A stretch of DNA of 64,000 bases, taken from NCBI RefSeq assembly GCF_041902385.1, contig NZ_CP169244.1, positions 806,001 through 870,000 on the forward strand, read 5' to 3'. Under the pieces are notes generated by a model, which did not search any database, had not been told where the DNA came from, and saw only the letters and a program-made list of their open reading frames with translations. Of this stretch, positions 1-12,600 are shown piece by piece; the first letter of the stretch is position 1, and each line of letters opens with the position of its first letter. A program made the translations under genes and the position numbers. The DNA comes from Arcticibacter sp041902385. GTDB lineage: Bacteria; Bacteroidota; Bacteroidia; Sphingobacteriales; Sphingobacteriaceae.

Positions 1-3000
1 CCTGTTGCACCTCTGCCGGTCAGAGCACCAGAAAGCATATATCCTGCGGCATGGAGCTTTATTGGGGACGCGTAGGCGTCCGCCGCCTTACCCCAGTTCT
101 GAGGGACCGCATCTGCATTGGTCCATTCTACGCTGGTTGGCATTCGCCATCCGCCTCCAAGCAATAGACGACATGGATCTGCTGTTGCTGCCCAGTCACT
201 GCTTTCATTTGCACTTTGAAGCCAGTTAACCCAGGCATAATATGGAATATAGGAGGTTCCGTTAGGCTTGTAGCCCTGAGACCTGTTAAACTGCCAGTAC
301 CATCCTGCCGCTGCCTGCGCGGTGTCTCCCACAGCGGTTGCTTCGCGCTCTGCTCCTAAGTTTTGTGTAATCCAGCATCGCGGAGCCCCTGAGATATTCG
401 TACTGATCGTCTTATAGGTGATCGTCTTGTCTTCCGGAGCACCGTTTAAGTCTTTTTGGTGAATCACCGTAAACGGATTACAGATCTTGAAGCTAGTCAC
501 CACCGGACTGTAAGATGTTCCAGCACTGTTTATTGCATAGGCTCTGGCGTAGTATGTTGGCCCCTCTTTCAGATTTTCCATTAATGAAGAGAAGCTTCCT
601 GTTCCATCGCCAGACTTAATCACGTTGTCGCTGGTGGTAGGCGTTACAGAGCTTGTACTCCAGCATACTCCCCGTTCCGTCACTGTAGCACCACCATCAA
701 GGGTTACCGTAGCTGATCCCCTGGCTGTATTAGTGGTCATATCACTTGTCGGGAAGGATACGTTTGTCACCGTTGGCTTCTCTATGGTGATTATATCTCT
801 TAAACAACGAACGCTGAATCCGAGTCCATCCGGCTTATAACTTGTCGCATCCGGGGTACTAACAGCACTGGTAATAGATAGATAATATCCTGTGTATCGG
901 TCGCCGCTTGAATAATAATTTCCCTGCGTAGTGGCCCAATAACTACCTGACACTCCACGTCCTTTAAGCGTCCCGGCCTGCATATACCCTGCTGCATGCA
1001 GCTTGAGCACAGAATTGTAAGCATCAGTATACGTATTCCAGTACTGCGGCGCTGCATCTGCCGCCGTCCATTCTGTCCGGTCTGGCATACGCCATCCTCC
1101 ACCTAATAACATCCGGCATGGATCTGCGGCTGCGGTCCAGTTGCTGTTCTCATTAGTTGCCTGAACCCAGCTCACCCACGCATAATTTGGAATATAGGAT
1201 CCATTCACTGGCTTATAACCTTGCAATCTGTTAAACTGCCAGTACCATCCTGCTGAAGCTTGTGTCGTGTCTGTCACTGATGTAGCTTCCTGATCGGCTC
1301 CAAGATTCTGTGTAATCCAGCATCTTGCCGCTCCGGAGATGCTCGTACTGACAGTGCGATAGGTCACTGTCTTATCTTCAGGTGCCCCATTCTGATCCTT
1401 CTTATGGATAATGGTGACAGGATTACATATCTTAAAGCTCGTTACAGCCGGACTGAAGGATATTCCCTTGCTATTGATCGCATAAGCACGTACATAATAT
1501 GTCGGTCCTTCTTTTAAGGCCTTTAAGATCCCTGTAAAATCACCCGTTCCACTACCAAGGATCATTACACTGTCCAACTTGGTCGGAACTGTCGATGTGG
1601 TACTCCAGCAGAAGCCCCGTTCAGTTACTGCTGCTCCTCCGTCAAGTGATACATTTGCGTATCCCTTGGCTGAGTTAATAGTCATATCGGCAGTAGGGAA
1701 GGTCACATTCGTCACTGTTGGTCTCTGTATAGAGACTGTATCGCGCAGACACCTCAAGTTCAGCGCATATCCTTCCCACTTATTCAGACTTGACATGGCG
1801 CTGGTGGTGGCATTGAAGTTTAAGTACTGTCCTGTGTAGCGGTCGCCGCTTGAGTAATAGTAGCCCTGCGTAGCACTCCAATAACTACCTGTTGCACCTC
1901 TGCCGGTCAGAGCACCAGAAAGCATATATCCTGCGGCATGGAGCTTTATTGGGGACGCGTAGGCGTCCGCCGCCTTACCCCAGTTCTGAGGGACCGCATC
2001 TGCATTGGTCCATTCTACGCTGGTTGGCATTCGCCATCCGCCTCCAAGCAATAGACGACATGGATCTGCTGTTGCTGCCCAGTCACTGCTTTCATTTGCA
2101 CTTTGAAGCCAGTTAACCCAGGCATAATATGGAATATAGGAGGTTCCGTTAGGCTTGTAGCCCTGAGACCTGTTAAACTGCCAGTACCATCCTGCCGCTG
2201 CCTGCGCGGTGTCTCCCACAGCGGTTGCTTCGCGCTCTGCTCCTAAGTTTTGTGTAATCCAGCATCGCGGAGCCCCTGAGATATTCGTACTGATCGTCTT
2301 ATAGGTGATCGTCTTGTCTTCCGGAGCACCGTTTAAGTCTTTTTGGTGAATCACCGTAAACGGATTACAGATCTTGAAGCTAGTCACCACCGGACTGTAA
2401 GATGTTCCAGCACTGTTTATTGCATAGGCTCTGGCGTAGTATGTTGGCCCCTCTTTCAGATTTTCCATTAATGAAGAGAAGCTTCCTGTTCCATCGCCAG
2501 ACTTAATCACGTTGTCGCTGGTGGTAGGCGTTACAGAGCTTGTACTCCAGCATACTCCCCGTTCCGTCACTGTAGCACCACCATCAAGGGTTACCGTAGC
2601 TGATCCCCTGGCTGTATTAGTGGTCATATCACTTGTCGGGAAGGATACGTTTGTCACCGTTGGCTTCTCTATGGTGATTATATCTCTTAAACAACGAACG
2701 CTGAATCCGAGTCCATCCGGCTTATAACTTGTCGCATCCGGGGTACTAACAGCACTGGTAATAGATAGATAATATCCTGTGTATCGGTCGCCGCTTGAAT
2801 AATAATTTCCCTGCGTAGTGGCCCAATAACTACCTGACACTCCACGTCCTTTAAGCGTCCCGGCCTGCATATACCCTGCTGCATGCAGCTTGAGCACAGA
2901 ATTGTAAGCATCAGTATACGTATTCCAGTACTGCGGCGCTGCATCTGCCGCCGTCCATTCTGTCCGGTCTGGCATACGCCATCCTCCACCTAATAACATC

Positions 3001-3255
3001 CGGCATGGATCTGCGGCTGCGGTCCAGTTGCTGTTCTCATTAGTTGCCTGAACCCAGCTCACCCACGCATAATTTGGAATATAGGATCCATTCACTGGCT
3101 TATAACCTTGCAATCTGTTAAACTGCCAGTACCATCCTGCTGAAGCTTGTGTCGTGTCTGTCACTGATGTAGCTTCCTGATCGGCTCCAAGATTCTGTGT
3201 AATCCAGCATCTTGCCGCTCCGGAGATGCTCGTACTGACAGTGCGATAGGTCACT
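1..3255 (-). repeat. Tandem 1887-bp duplication of two FISUMP-Fn3 modules
   Basis: Positions 1-1368 recur at 1888-3255 with no difference in the stretches I compared; the first mismatch is G at 1369 against A at 3256. The period of 1887 bases is exactly 629 codons, so the reading frame is kept. Between 1369 and 1887 and its partner 3256 onward the copies are still alike but carry scattered substitutions. The left copy starts at the window edge, so the identical tract may be longer. This is either a very recent duplication or gene conversion, or an assembly effect at a repeat. Confidence 0.9.
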
Positions 3256-4787
3256 ATCTTATCCTCAGGTGCTCCATTCTGATCCTTCTTATGGATAATT
3301 GTGACTGGATTACATATCTTAAAGCTCGTTACAGACGGACTAAAAGATATTCCCTTGCTATTGATTGCATAAGCACGTACATAATAGGTTGGTCCTTCTT
3401 TTAAGGCCTTTAAGATCCCTGTAAAATCACCCGTTCCACTACCAAGGATCATTACGCTGTCCAACTTGGTCGGAACTGTTGAAGTGGTACTCCAGCAGAA
3501 ACCCCGTTCTGTCACTGCCGCCCCTCCGTCAAGAGTTACTGTTGCGGTTCCCTTGGCTGAATTGATCGTCATATCAGCAGTTGGGAAGGTCACATTCGTC
3601 ACCGTCGGTTTCTCGATGACAGCGGTATCCCTGAGACATCTAACGTTCAATGCGTATCCCTCCCACTTGTTCAGACTTGACATTCCACTGGTAGTTGCAG
3701 TAACGCCTAAGTACTGTCCTGTGTAACGGTCACCGCTTGAGTAATAGTACCCCTGCGTCGTACTCCAATAACGACCAGATGTCCCCCTTGCTGTCAGACT
3801 TCCTCCAAGCATATGACCACCAGCATGCAGCTTTAATACAGAGCTGTATGTTTCGAACGGTTTAGGCTGACTTTGTAACCAACGGTCAACATTTCCCAGT
3901 TCGGTTCCAGTTGGCATCCTCCAGCCAGCTGCCAGAAGGGTGCGGCACGGATCTGCAGCAGCAGTCCAATCGCTGCTTTCATTTGCACTCTGGAGCCAGT
4001 TAACCCATGCGTAACTTGGAATATAAGAGGTACCGTTAGGCTTGTAACCTTGTACACGGTTAAACTGCCAATACCATCCGGCCGCCGCCTGACTAGTATC
4101 TCCCATGGCCGATGCCTCCCGGTCTGCCCCCAGGTTCTGAGTGATCCAACATCTGAGCGCCCCCGACATACTCGTACTTATCGAGCTGTAAGTCACCGCC
4201 TTACTTTCCGGAGCTCCGTTTTGCCCTGCTATATGAAGAGCCTTAAACGGCCTGCATATCTTAAAGCTAGTAGTAGTTGCACTGTAAGCAGTACCTGCCG
4301 TATTCGTTGCATAAGCTCGGATATAATATGTCTTTCCATCCTCAAGCCCCAATATAGTTGCCGTAAAGTCACCTGTTCCATTACCGCCTGCAGCAACCAC
4401 TTTGTCAGCGATTGTCGGCGTACTATTTGTACTGCTCCAGCAAAGCCCTCTTGCGGTCACCGGAGCACCACCATCAGGAGTGACACTAGCAGCTCCAATC
4501 GCCGTACTATCTGCCATCTTGATTAAAGTTACATTGCTCACACCGGGCTTCAGGGTGACTACGGTATCTCTAATACAACGAATAGCCGGCGCATTAACCT
4601 TAGCATAATTCGTCACTCTGCTGGCAGAAGAGGCAGAACTAAATTCGAGATAAGTACCATTGATGATACTAGCCTGGGTACTGCTCCAGAAGATACCAAA
4701 AGTACCCCTGTCTGCTAATACTCCATTTTTGAGCTGGCCGCTATAATGCAGCTTAAGTTCGGAAGTATAGGCACTGGTCGTTGCCCA
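1..4787 (-). CDS. Giant Fn3/FISUMP repeat surface protein, third piece (runs off left edge)
   Basis: This is the downstream part of the giant protein that starts at 15978; the frame stays open from the break at 4788-4792 to the window edge. Translation shows five FISUMP domains (Fibrobacter succinogenes major paralogous domain, the last one cut by the edge), each followed or preceded by an Fn3-like repeat of about 90 residues. Signature strings recur in every module: NGAPE(D/S)K, CWITQNLGA(D/E), WYWQFNR, GGGWRMP, YWS(A/T)TQG and RCLRD. Modules repeat about every 943 bases. The protein is inferred to be exported and displayed on the cell surface, since its N-terminus has a signal peptide; FISUMP domains have no firmly known activity. 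The C-terminus, which would show whether a T9SS sorting domain is present, lies outside the window. Two modules are duplicated almost perfectly (see repeat entry). Confidence 0.85.
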
Positions 4788-7700
4788 CCCCCGTTGCTTA
4801 CAGCATTTGTCCACTCCGTTGCTGTAGGAAGCCGCCAGCCACTGCTCAATAACTGACTGCAAGGGTCGTTTGCTGAAGTCCAGTCAACACTTTCTGTAAT
4901 ATTTGCATTCCAGGCGAGCGCGGGACTCAGGGTCCCTTCATACCTGTATCCCTGAAGACGATTAAACTGATAATACCATCCCGCTGCCGCCGATGTTGTG
5001 TCGCTAACGGACGTAGCAGGCCGGTCAGCCCCGAGATTTTGCACGGTCCAGCACTTTGGTTTGCCCGAAAGAGTACTGTTAACAGAACGGTAAGTAACCG
5101 TCTTGCTAACGGGAGCTCCGTTCAATGCGGTGCTATGGTAGACATCAAATGCAGGAGAACATATTTTAAACTGGGTAGCCTGAGGACTATAAGACAGGCC
5201 AATACTATTTGCCGCATACGCTCTGACATAGTAAGTCGGGCCCGCCTTTAGTCCTTTTATTATCGTACCGAAACTAGACACCGTATCGGCTCCGAGGACA
5301 ATTTTATTATCTGTAAGGGTGGGATTACCGGTTGTGTTCCACACTATCCCCCGCTCAATAAGTGGAGAGCCTCCGTTCGTTATCACTTTCGCAATGGCCT
5401 CAGCAGTACTATCGGTCATGTTAGTGCTCGATATTTTCACATTACCCAATGTAGGCGGCATCTTAACGACTCCATCTCTTAAACAACGAACTGAGAAACC
5501 GTAGGATTTGTCATGAGCTATTAGCGCGCTTCCTGCATTATAAAACTGCAGATCCCAGCCCGTAGTGTTGTTATTTCTTGTGCTACTCCAGTAGTTCCCT
5601 TGAGTACCTCTTCCGCCTAAACCTCCGCTAGAGTAATCAAGATAGCCTGCATTATGAAGTTTTAATACGGAATTGTATGCATCCGCACTAACATTCCAAT
5701 TCTGCGGAGCACCATCCACATTCACCCATTCTGTATAGGTCGGCAAACGCCAATCTACTCCAAGCATTATGGAACATGGGTCATTGATCGACGTCCAGTC
5801 TGTCGCTTCGTTAATTCCAGAGCCCCAGGCAATTGGATTACGAGCGCTACCGTCATGCTTATATCCATTTGATCGATTGAACTGGAAATACCAGCCAGCG
5901 GACTGCTCCGTGTTATCAGTCGCAGACAATGCTTCTCTATCGGCGCCGAGGTTCTGCGTCAACCAACACTTCGCCGCCCCGGACATATAGGTCCCGACTG
6001 CACGATATGTCACAGCCTTGCTTACAGGTGCACCCTTAACCCCTGCTGTATGCTGTATATTGAACGTTGGCGGACATATCCGAGTAGCCAATGCATTGAA
6101 GCCGGTTCCTTCGCTGTAGCCTGTTCCGACTTTATTAGTAGCATAAGCGCGCACATAGTACGTAGGGCCTTCGGTCAACCCTGACATAGTTCCAGTAAAC
6201 GCCCCTGTGCCCTTCTCTATATCGGTGACCACATTGTCCGCTAAAGTCGGATTTCCTGTGGTATTCCAGACGATTCCTCTCGCTGTTACAGCAGATCCTC
6301 CGTCCGAGCCAACCGCGGCAGTGGCCTCAGCAGTAGTGGCTGTGATTGAGGCGCTATTAACAGAAACTTGTCCGACCGTTGGAACTGATATTATCGTTGA
6401 ATCAAGCAGACAACGGAGGGTGAATCCGTGCCACTTATTATTATTCAACATACTGTTCGCTCCACTGCTCGCCTGCATATAGGTACCATACGTAGGGCTT
6501 GTAGCTTTACTGCTCCAGAAAATACCATACGTCCCGCGACCAGCTAAGCTACCGTCTGCGAAGTTCAAATAGCCTGCATAGTGAAGTTTCAAAGGAGAGT
6601 TGAACGGAATGCCCCCATTAGTAATTACATTACTCCATTCAGTAGAGGTTGGTATTCGCCAGTTGTAACCGAGTAACTGGGTACAAGGATCATTTGCAGG
6701 GGTCCAATCACTGCTTTCGTTAATACTGAACCACGAAGTACCAGGCGTCCGCCCTGTACCATCGTTTTTGTAGCCCTGCAGTCTGTTAAACTGCCAGTAC
6801 CATCCCGCAGATGCGTCTGTTGCATCCGTTACAGTTGACGCCTGCTGATCCGCACCGAGGTTCTGAGTTAACCAACAAACTGCCTTTCCGGACAAGGTGC
6901 TGCTAACAGAACGGTAGGTAACTTTCTTGGTAACTGCGGCTCCCGCTATGCCTGCGACGTGCTGCACCGTAAACTCGGGAGGACAAATTCTGAAGGCAGC
7001 GGCTTCTGTGCTATAGCCGGTGCCCAGCTTGTTAGTTGCGTAGGCTCTTATATAATAAGTGTACCCTGGCTGTAAATTCGAGATGGTGCTAGAGAAACTG
7101 CCGAGTCCATCACCATTTGAAACACGATCATCAGATATAGTCGGATTACCTGTTGTGTTCCAACAGAAGCCGCGCTCGGTTACAGGAGCACCGCCATCTG
7201 GCGTTACTATTGCAGTAGCGTCTACCGACGAGTTTGTCATTGCAGACAAGGTGACCTTGCTTACAGAGGGCTTAGACAACACGATTGTATCACGTAAGCA
7301 GCGTAGAGAGAATGCATAGCGGGCTTTCGGATTTGACTGCACTTCTGAGCCTGCGCTCCAGATTGCAAGGTGATTTGCATTAGTTGTCGTTACTTGAGTG
7401 GACGACCAGAACTCGCCATAAGTCCCTCTATAGACGAGGCTTCCTCCGTCTAAGAATCCGGCAGCATGAAGTTTCAGTTCAGAAGCATATGGTGCCACGT
7501 AGTTAGTCCAGTTTTGAGGAGCGCCGTCTGCATTTGTCCATTCTATCGCACTTGGAATTCTCCATCCTCCGCCAAGCAATAAATTACATGGATCATTTTC
7601 AGGCAACCAATCACTACTTTCTGTTATCGCTGAGGTCCATGTTGTAGGATAACGAGCATTGGTAAACTGGTATCCCTGAGACCTGTTAAATTGCCAGTAC

Positions 7701-9616
7701 CATCCGGCGGAAGGCTCTGTTGCGTCAGTAACAGCCGTTGCCTGCTGGTCAGCGCCAAGGTTCTGCGTGATCCAACATCTGGCTGCACCTGAAGCCGAGC
7801 TACTTACAGATTTATAGGTGACCGTCTTGGAAACCGGCGCCCCATTCAAGCCCTCCACGTGCTGGACAGTAAAGGAAGGAGGACAAATCTTAAATATCGT
7901 AACGACCGAACTGTAGGCAGTACCCTCACTATTAGTTGCGTAAGCTCTTACATAGTAAGTTGGGCCCTCTTTTAGCCCATTTAGCGTACTATTGAATGCA
8001 CCGGTACCCGTCCCCATTGGAATAGGATTATCAGATTTAAGTGGATCACCGGTGGTATTCCAGCAGAATCCGCGCTCGATAACTGCTGCCCCTCCGTCAG
8101 GCGTGACGGCAGCAGCAAGATCAACGGATGTACTGGTCATGTTCGAGATAGCCGCATTACTAACCGAAGGTTTTGAGACCGTCATGGTATCACGCAGACA
8201 TCGCAGGCTAAAGCCATACCTGCCTTTCGGATTGTTTTGAACTTCAGAGCCACCACTCCAGATTGCAAGGTGGCTTGCATTTGCAGCAGTTGATTGTGTA
8301 GACGACCAAAACTCACCATACGTCCCTTTATACACCAAGCTTCCGCCATCAAGGAACCCAGCTGCGTGTAGTTTTAAATCAGAAGTAAAAGGCTGATTAT
8401 AGCTGGTCCAGCCTTGAGGAGCCGCGTCTGCCGCTGTCCATTCCGCCGCGGTTGGGATTCGCCAGCCTAAACCGAGCAGCTGATTACATGGATCATTTTC
8501 CGCAGTCCAGCCTGTATTTTCGCTAATTGAAGCATTCCACGTTGAAGCGGGTGTTCGTGTAGTTCCATCATGCTTAAATCCTTGCAGTCGATTGAATTGC
8601 CAGTACCAGCCTGCAGAGGCCTCCGTTGCGTCAGTTACGGAGGTCGGACGCTGGTCCGCTCCAAGATTCTGGGTGAGCCAACATACAGACTTGCCTGTCA
8701 CGTTGCTACTAACGGAGTGATAAACAACCGTTTTAGTAACAGGGGCTCCATTTAATCCCGCGCTATGAAGAACAGTAAACTCAGCCGGACAGATCCTGAA
8801 GCTACTGACTGCTGTATAAGCAACGCCTGCGCTGTTGACAGCGAAACCACGTACAAAGTATGTCGGTCCTTCCTTAAGTCCTTTCAGGCTTGCCGTAAAG
8901 CTTCCCATACCCGAACCCGCTAAAACTGTATCATTTGCTATGGTCGGTATACCACTCGTACTCCAGCACAAGCCTTTCGCTGTAATTGGTGCTCCCCCAT
9001 CCGTTACAACGCTTGCGGTCCCGTCAGCAGTAGATGATGTTATATTTGAAATAATCAAATTACTTAAGGAAGCCCGAATGGCTGAGGTTTTCAAACTGTC
9101 GAGATTTCCATACCCCGTCCCTTTGCTATTTATAGCAAAAGCCTTTACATAGTACTTCGTGCCTGGCGATAAGCCGCTAAAGTCGTTCGTATAATAGCCC
9201 GTATCACTGACGCTATTTGTTGCCTTTGTAACGACAGAAATATCAAACACCTTGTTTGTACTCCAAATAATCCCCCTGCTGGTTATCGGCATGCCACCGT
9301 CATCGACAACATCACCACCACTAGTAGCTCTTACACTATCCACATTGAAAGGAGCTAGTGTAATTACAGTAGGAAGCATTACCGGTAAAGTTTTGAACTG
9401 AACCTGACTTCCGTAGCCTGTTCCAACCGCATTGGTGGCATACGAACGAACATAATAGGTTGTATTCGGACTGAGTCCTTTCATCTTTGATATAAAGCTA
9501 CCTATTGTATGTACTGTGGTATCAACAGTTTTAGTAGCCAACGAAACTTCAGGGTTACTGTAGGTGCCCCAAACTATACCTCTTGAGAGTATTTTCGAAC
9601 GACCGTCATCTGTCAC
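4715..9616 (-). CDS. Giant Fn3/FISUMP repeat surface protein, middle piece
   Basis: This open frame is the middle of the giant protein. It begins inside an Fn3-like repeat (TDDGRSKILSRGIVWGTY), with no signal peptide, and continues the repeat cut off at the end of the 9613-15978 frame. After about two and a half Fn3-like repeats (consensus TxRGxxWST, TYYVRAYAxNxxGxxYG) it alternates FISUMP domains with single Fn3-like repeats, giving five FISUMP domains; the fifth is broken. The last 25 or so residues before the stop are out of frame: the bases at 4788-4792 read as five G on the coding strand, and a sixth restores NGGWATTSAYTSELKLHYSG, which matches the other modules and leads into the frame that runs to position 1. 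The start codon given is only the first ATG after the upstream break, not a real start. Confidence 0.85.
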   Translation of the reverse strand: MTDDGRSKILSRGIVWGTYSNPEVSLATKTVDTTVHTIGSFISKMKGLSPNTTYYVRSYATNAVGTGYGSQVQFKTLPVMLPTVITLAPFNVDSVRATSGGDVVDDGGMPITSRGIIWSTNKVFDISVVTKATNSVSDTGYYTNDFSGLSPGTKYYVKAFAINSKGTGYGNLDSLKTSAIRASLSNLIISNITSSTADGTASVVTDGGAPITAKGLCWSTSGIPTIANDTVLAGSGMGSFTASLKGLKEGPTYFVRGFAVNSAGVAYTAVSSFRICPAEFTVLHSAGLNGAPVTKTVVYHSVSSNVTGKSVCWLTQNLGADQRPTSVTDATEASAGWYWQFNRLQGFKHDGTTRTPASTWNASISENTGWTAENDPCNQLLGLGWRIPTAAEWTAADAAPQGWTSYNQPFTSDLKLHAAGFLDGGSLVYKGTYGEFWSSTQSTAANASHLAIWSGGSEVQNNPKGRYGFSLRCLRDTMTVSKPSVSNAAISNMTSTSVDLAAAVTPDGGAAVIERGFCWNTTGDPLKSDNPIPMGTGTGAFNSTLNGLKEGPTYYVRAYATNSEGTAYSSVVTIFKICPPSFTVQHVEGLNGAPVSKTVTYKSVSSSASGAARCWITQNLGADQQATAVTDATEPSAGWYWQFNRSQGYQFTNARYPTTWTSAITESSDWLPENDPCNLLLGGGWRIPSAIEWTNADGAPQNWTNYVAPYASELKLHAAGFLDGGSLVYRGTYGEFWSSTQVTTTNANHLAIWSAGSEVQSNPKARYAFSLRCLRDTIVLSKPSVSKVTLSAMTNSSVDATAIVTPDGGAPVTERGFCWNTTGNPTISDDRVSNGDGLGSFSSTISNLQPGYTYYIRAYATNKLGTGYSTEAAAFRICPPEFTVQHVAGIAGAAVTKKVTYRSVSSTLSGKAVCWLTQNLGADQQASTVTDATDASAGWYWQFNRLQGYKNDGTGRTPGTSWFSINESSDWTPANDPCTQLLGYNWRIPTSTEWSNVITNGGIPFNSPLKLHYAGYLNFADGSLAGRGTYGIFWSSKATSPTYGTYMQASSGANSMLNNNKWHGFTLRCLLDSTIISVPTVGQVSVNSASITATTAEATAAVGSDGGSAVTARGIVWNTTGNPTLADNVVTDIEKGTGAFTGTMSGLTEGPTYYVRAYATNKVGTGYSEGTGFNALATRICPPTFNIQHTAGVKGAPVSKAVTYRAVGTYMSGAAKCWLTQNLGADREALSATDNTEQSAGWYFQFNRSNGYKHDGSARNPIAWGSGINEATDWTSINDPCSIMLGVDWRLPTYTEWVNVDGAPQNWNVSADAYNSVLKLHNAGYLDYSSGGLGGRGTQGNYWSSTRNNNTTGWDLQFYNAGSALIAHDKSYGFSVRCLRDGVVKMPPTLGNVKISSTNMTDSTAEAIAKVITNGGSPLIERGIVWNTTGNPTLTDNKIVLGADTVSSFGTIIKGLKAGPTYYVRAYAANSIGLSYSPQATQFKICSPAFDVYHSTALNGAPVSKTVTYRSVNSTLSGKPKCWTVQNLGADRPATSVSDTTSAAAGWYYQFNRLQGYRYEGTLSPALAWNANITESVDWTSANDPCSQLLSSGWRLPTATEWTNAVSNGGGQRPVPILPNLSCIIAASSKMEY

Positions 9617-12600
9617 CTCTCCCCGCTGGTAGCAGTAGTAGCTACAATATCTGTAACAGGCCGGGTAGCCGTCAGTGTAGGAATCCCGTTCGTTTGAAAC
9701 GTTCTTTCAATGCCATATGCAGTACCGATTTTATTGACAGCATAAGCGCGAACGTAATACAATGTATTCGGTTGAAGCCCGGTTAACATGGCAATATAAC
9801 TCGCCGTACCCGATCCGTTGGTTGTCCTCGAATCGGCCACCGTCGGATTAGTGTGAGTTGCCCAGCAAATCCCTTTCAAAGTAACATCAGCCCCGCCGTC
9901 ACTTATGATCTCTCCGCCTGACATCGCTGACACACCTGTTAGCTGACTAAGCTCAATTGTGTTTAATATAGGTGCAGTCGGGAAGATTGTAACCGTTACC
10001 TGATTACCATAAGCGGTTCCAGCACTGTTGACAGCATAGGCTCTGATATAGTATGAAGTACTTAGCCTCATTCCGTTAATCGTACTACTGAACTTGCCAG
10101 TTCCGACACCGTCGACTGTTTTATTCGTGGTAACAGTATCTGGATTAAAGTTGGCATCGGTGCTCCAGATCACTCCCCTTTCCGTAATCGCCGCACCACC
10201 ATCTTTCACAACTTCGCCCCCCGTCACCACACTCGATTTTGAGACAGGAGTAGCATAGGAGGTCGTAACGGTAGCAAGAGCAGGAGGCGTAGTAAATTCG
10301 ACCTCATTTCCGTACGCCACTCCCTGATTATTGACAGCATATGCGCGCACATAGTATTTCGTTACCGGAGTGAGGTCCTTTAGTTCACTATACCAGTTCT
10401 TCCCGGACCAAGAATCATAAATAGTCTTAGTGTGCAGGCCGACAGTAGGATTCGGACTAGTACTCCAACAAACCCCGATATTAGTAATGTCTGTCCCTCC
10501 GTCTCCAATCAACGTTCCGCCGGAAGTTGCAGAGTACCCTGTTGAGGAAGGAGACGCAGCCATTGTAGTGAGAGTCGGGAAGTCGAGTGTGGTGAAGCTA
10601 ATTTCATTACTTGCATACGCTGTTCCTATGCTGTTTATCGCATATGCTCTAACGTAGTATGTCGTTCCTCTTTTCAGACCCGTGATTCCGGAAGCGAAGC
10701 TCCCTATACCAGATCCAGTTTGGATCGTCTTATTAGCCGAAACTGTATCAGGACGGAACCCTTTCGTTGTACTCCAAACGACGCCTCTGGTAGTCACTGG
10801 CTCTCCACCATTGTCTGTAATTACACCTCCTGAAGTTGCGGTCAATCCATATACATTCCAGGGGTCACGCGTTGTAAGCGTTGCAAGGGTAGCCGGATCA
10901 GTAATAAAGCTGAGCAAATTGCCGTAAGCGGTACCAGCTATATTTGTAGCATAAGCCCGTACATAATAGGTCGTATTACCTTTAAGTCCGGTTAACTTAC
11001 TTGAGAAGGCGCCAGAGCCACCGCCATTAACCGTGCGGTTGAGCACAACAGTATCTGCTTTAAAATCAGGATCTGTACTGAAAACAACTCCGCGCGCTGT
11101 AATTGTAGCACCGCCGTTATCCGTGATGTCACCACCGCTAGTTGCTTTTGTTGGCCCGTTAGCGGTCGTGTAAGCAGTTGTAACTTCCGGTAGTCTCGGC
11201 GTCTTAAAGCTCATTTCCTCGCCATACGCTACACCAACAGCGTTTACAGCGTAGGCTTTTACATAGTAAACTGTATTAGGAGTGAGACCACTCATCCGGG
11301 CAGTGTAACTGCCCTTAAAATAACCCGTCTCGGCAGTTCTGTTTTTTACCGTTAATGTATCAGGATTAAAGCCCTGCTGAGTACTCCAGTACACGCCCCG
11401 CGTAGTGACAAATGCGCCGCCGTTGCTTGTTATATCTCCCCCACTCGTTGCTTCTGTAGATGAGGTCACCTCAGGCGATACTGTTTTTACTGTCGCCAGG
11501 ACGGGAGGTAAGGTAGTAAACGATTCAATATTGCCATATGCAATTCCCACACTATTCTTCGCATACGCCCTCACGTAGTACGTAGTACTGCCCATAAGGT
11601 CTGTAATTGTACGAATAAAATTACCAGAGCCTGTGCCGTTACTAATGTGATCACTTGTGATATCCGGATTTGAATTTGTACTCCAACACATGCCACTTTC
11701 GGTGATCGTAGTCCCTCCATCTGAAAGAATACTACCACCGGCATTCACCGACACACTTGTTACAGTTGACAAATCTGGAGGAATAGTATTAATTACGGGA
11801 TAGTCGAAAGTTGTAAAACTAATTTCATTGGCAGCGTATCCGGTACCTGCACTATTCTGAGCATACGCTCTCGCATAATAGGTAGTACCACGGCGCAGAG
11901 GCGTCATCGTAGAAGTAAAGTTGCCGGCACTTGACTGCACGGAACGATTGGCTTTTACCGTATCCGGAATAAAGCCAGACACAGTACTCCAGACAAGTCC
12001 TTCTGTCGTGATTATTGCTCCTCCATTGCTTATAATTGTTCCTCCAGCGATAGCGGTTGTGCCGCTAACTCCACTCCTTCCAGAAGTGGTAGTCAGGCTT
12101 GGAATGATCGGAGGAGCCGTTGTAAAGCTTTCAACATTACCATATGCTGTGCCAGCGCTATTTACAGCATATGCGCGCACGTAATATGTGGTGCTTCCTA
12201 ACAGATCCTTCATGGTATGAATGAACTGTCCAATGCCGACACCACTCGTGGTACGCAGATCATTAACCGTCGGATTTCCGGTTGTATTCCAGCAAATGCC
12301 GCTAGTGGTCACCGTAGCCCCTCCGTCGCTAATAATATCGCCTCCGCCTTTAGCATCCACACTAGTAACATTATAGACAGGAAGGGTGGTAATAGTCGGA
12401 ATTGTGTACGTTGAGAATGAGATCTCATTGCCATACGATACTCCAACACTATTAACAGCATAAGCCCTAACATAGTACTTCGTATTAGGGGAAAGTCCGG
12501 TCAGCCCTCCAGAATACGACCCTGATCCGTTGCCCGACGCAAGATGATCGCCATCTACAGTGGGCTTTCCTGCTGTATTCCAGCAAAAGCCACGCTCTGT

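Noticed and set aside
1..4700. A CRISPR-like or transposon origin for the regularly spaced repeats
   Set aside because: The units are about 943 bases, stay in one reading frame and encode FISUMP and Fn3-like domains; there are no cas or transposase genes.
625..9152. Many similar plus-strand frames of 60-105 codons with strings such as VTAAPPS or VTGAPPSGVT
   Set aside because: They recur because the sense strand is a repeat array; they are antisense shadows of the Fn3-like units.
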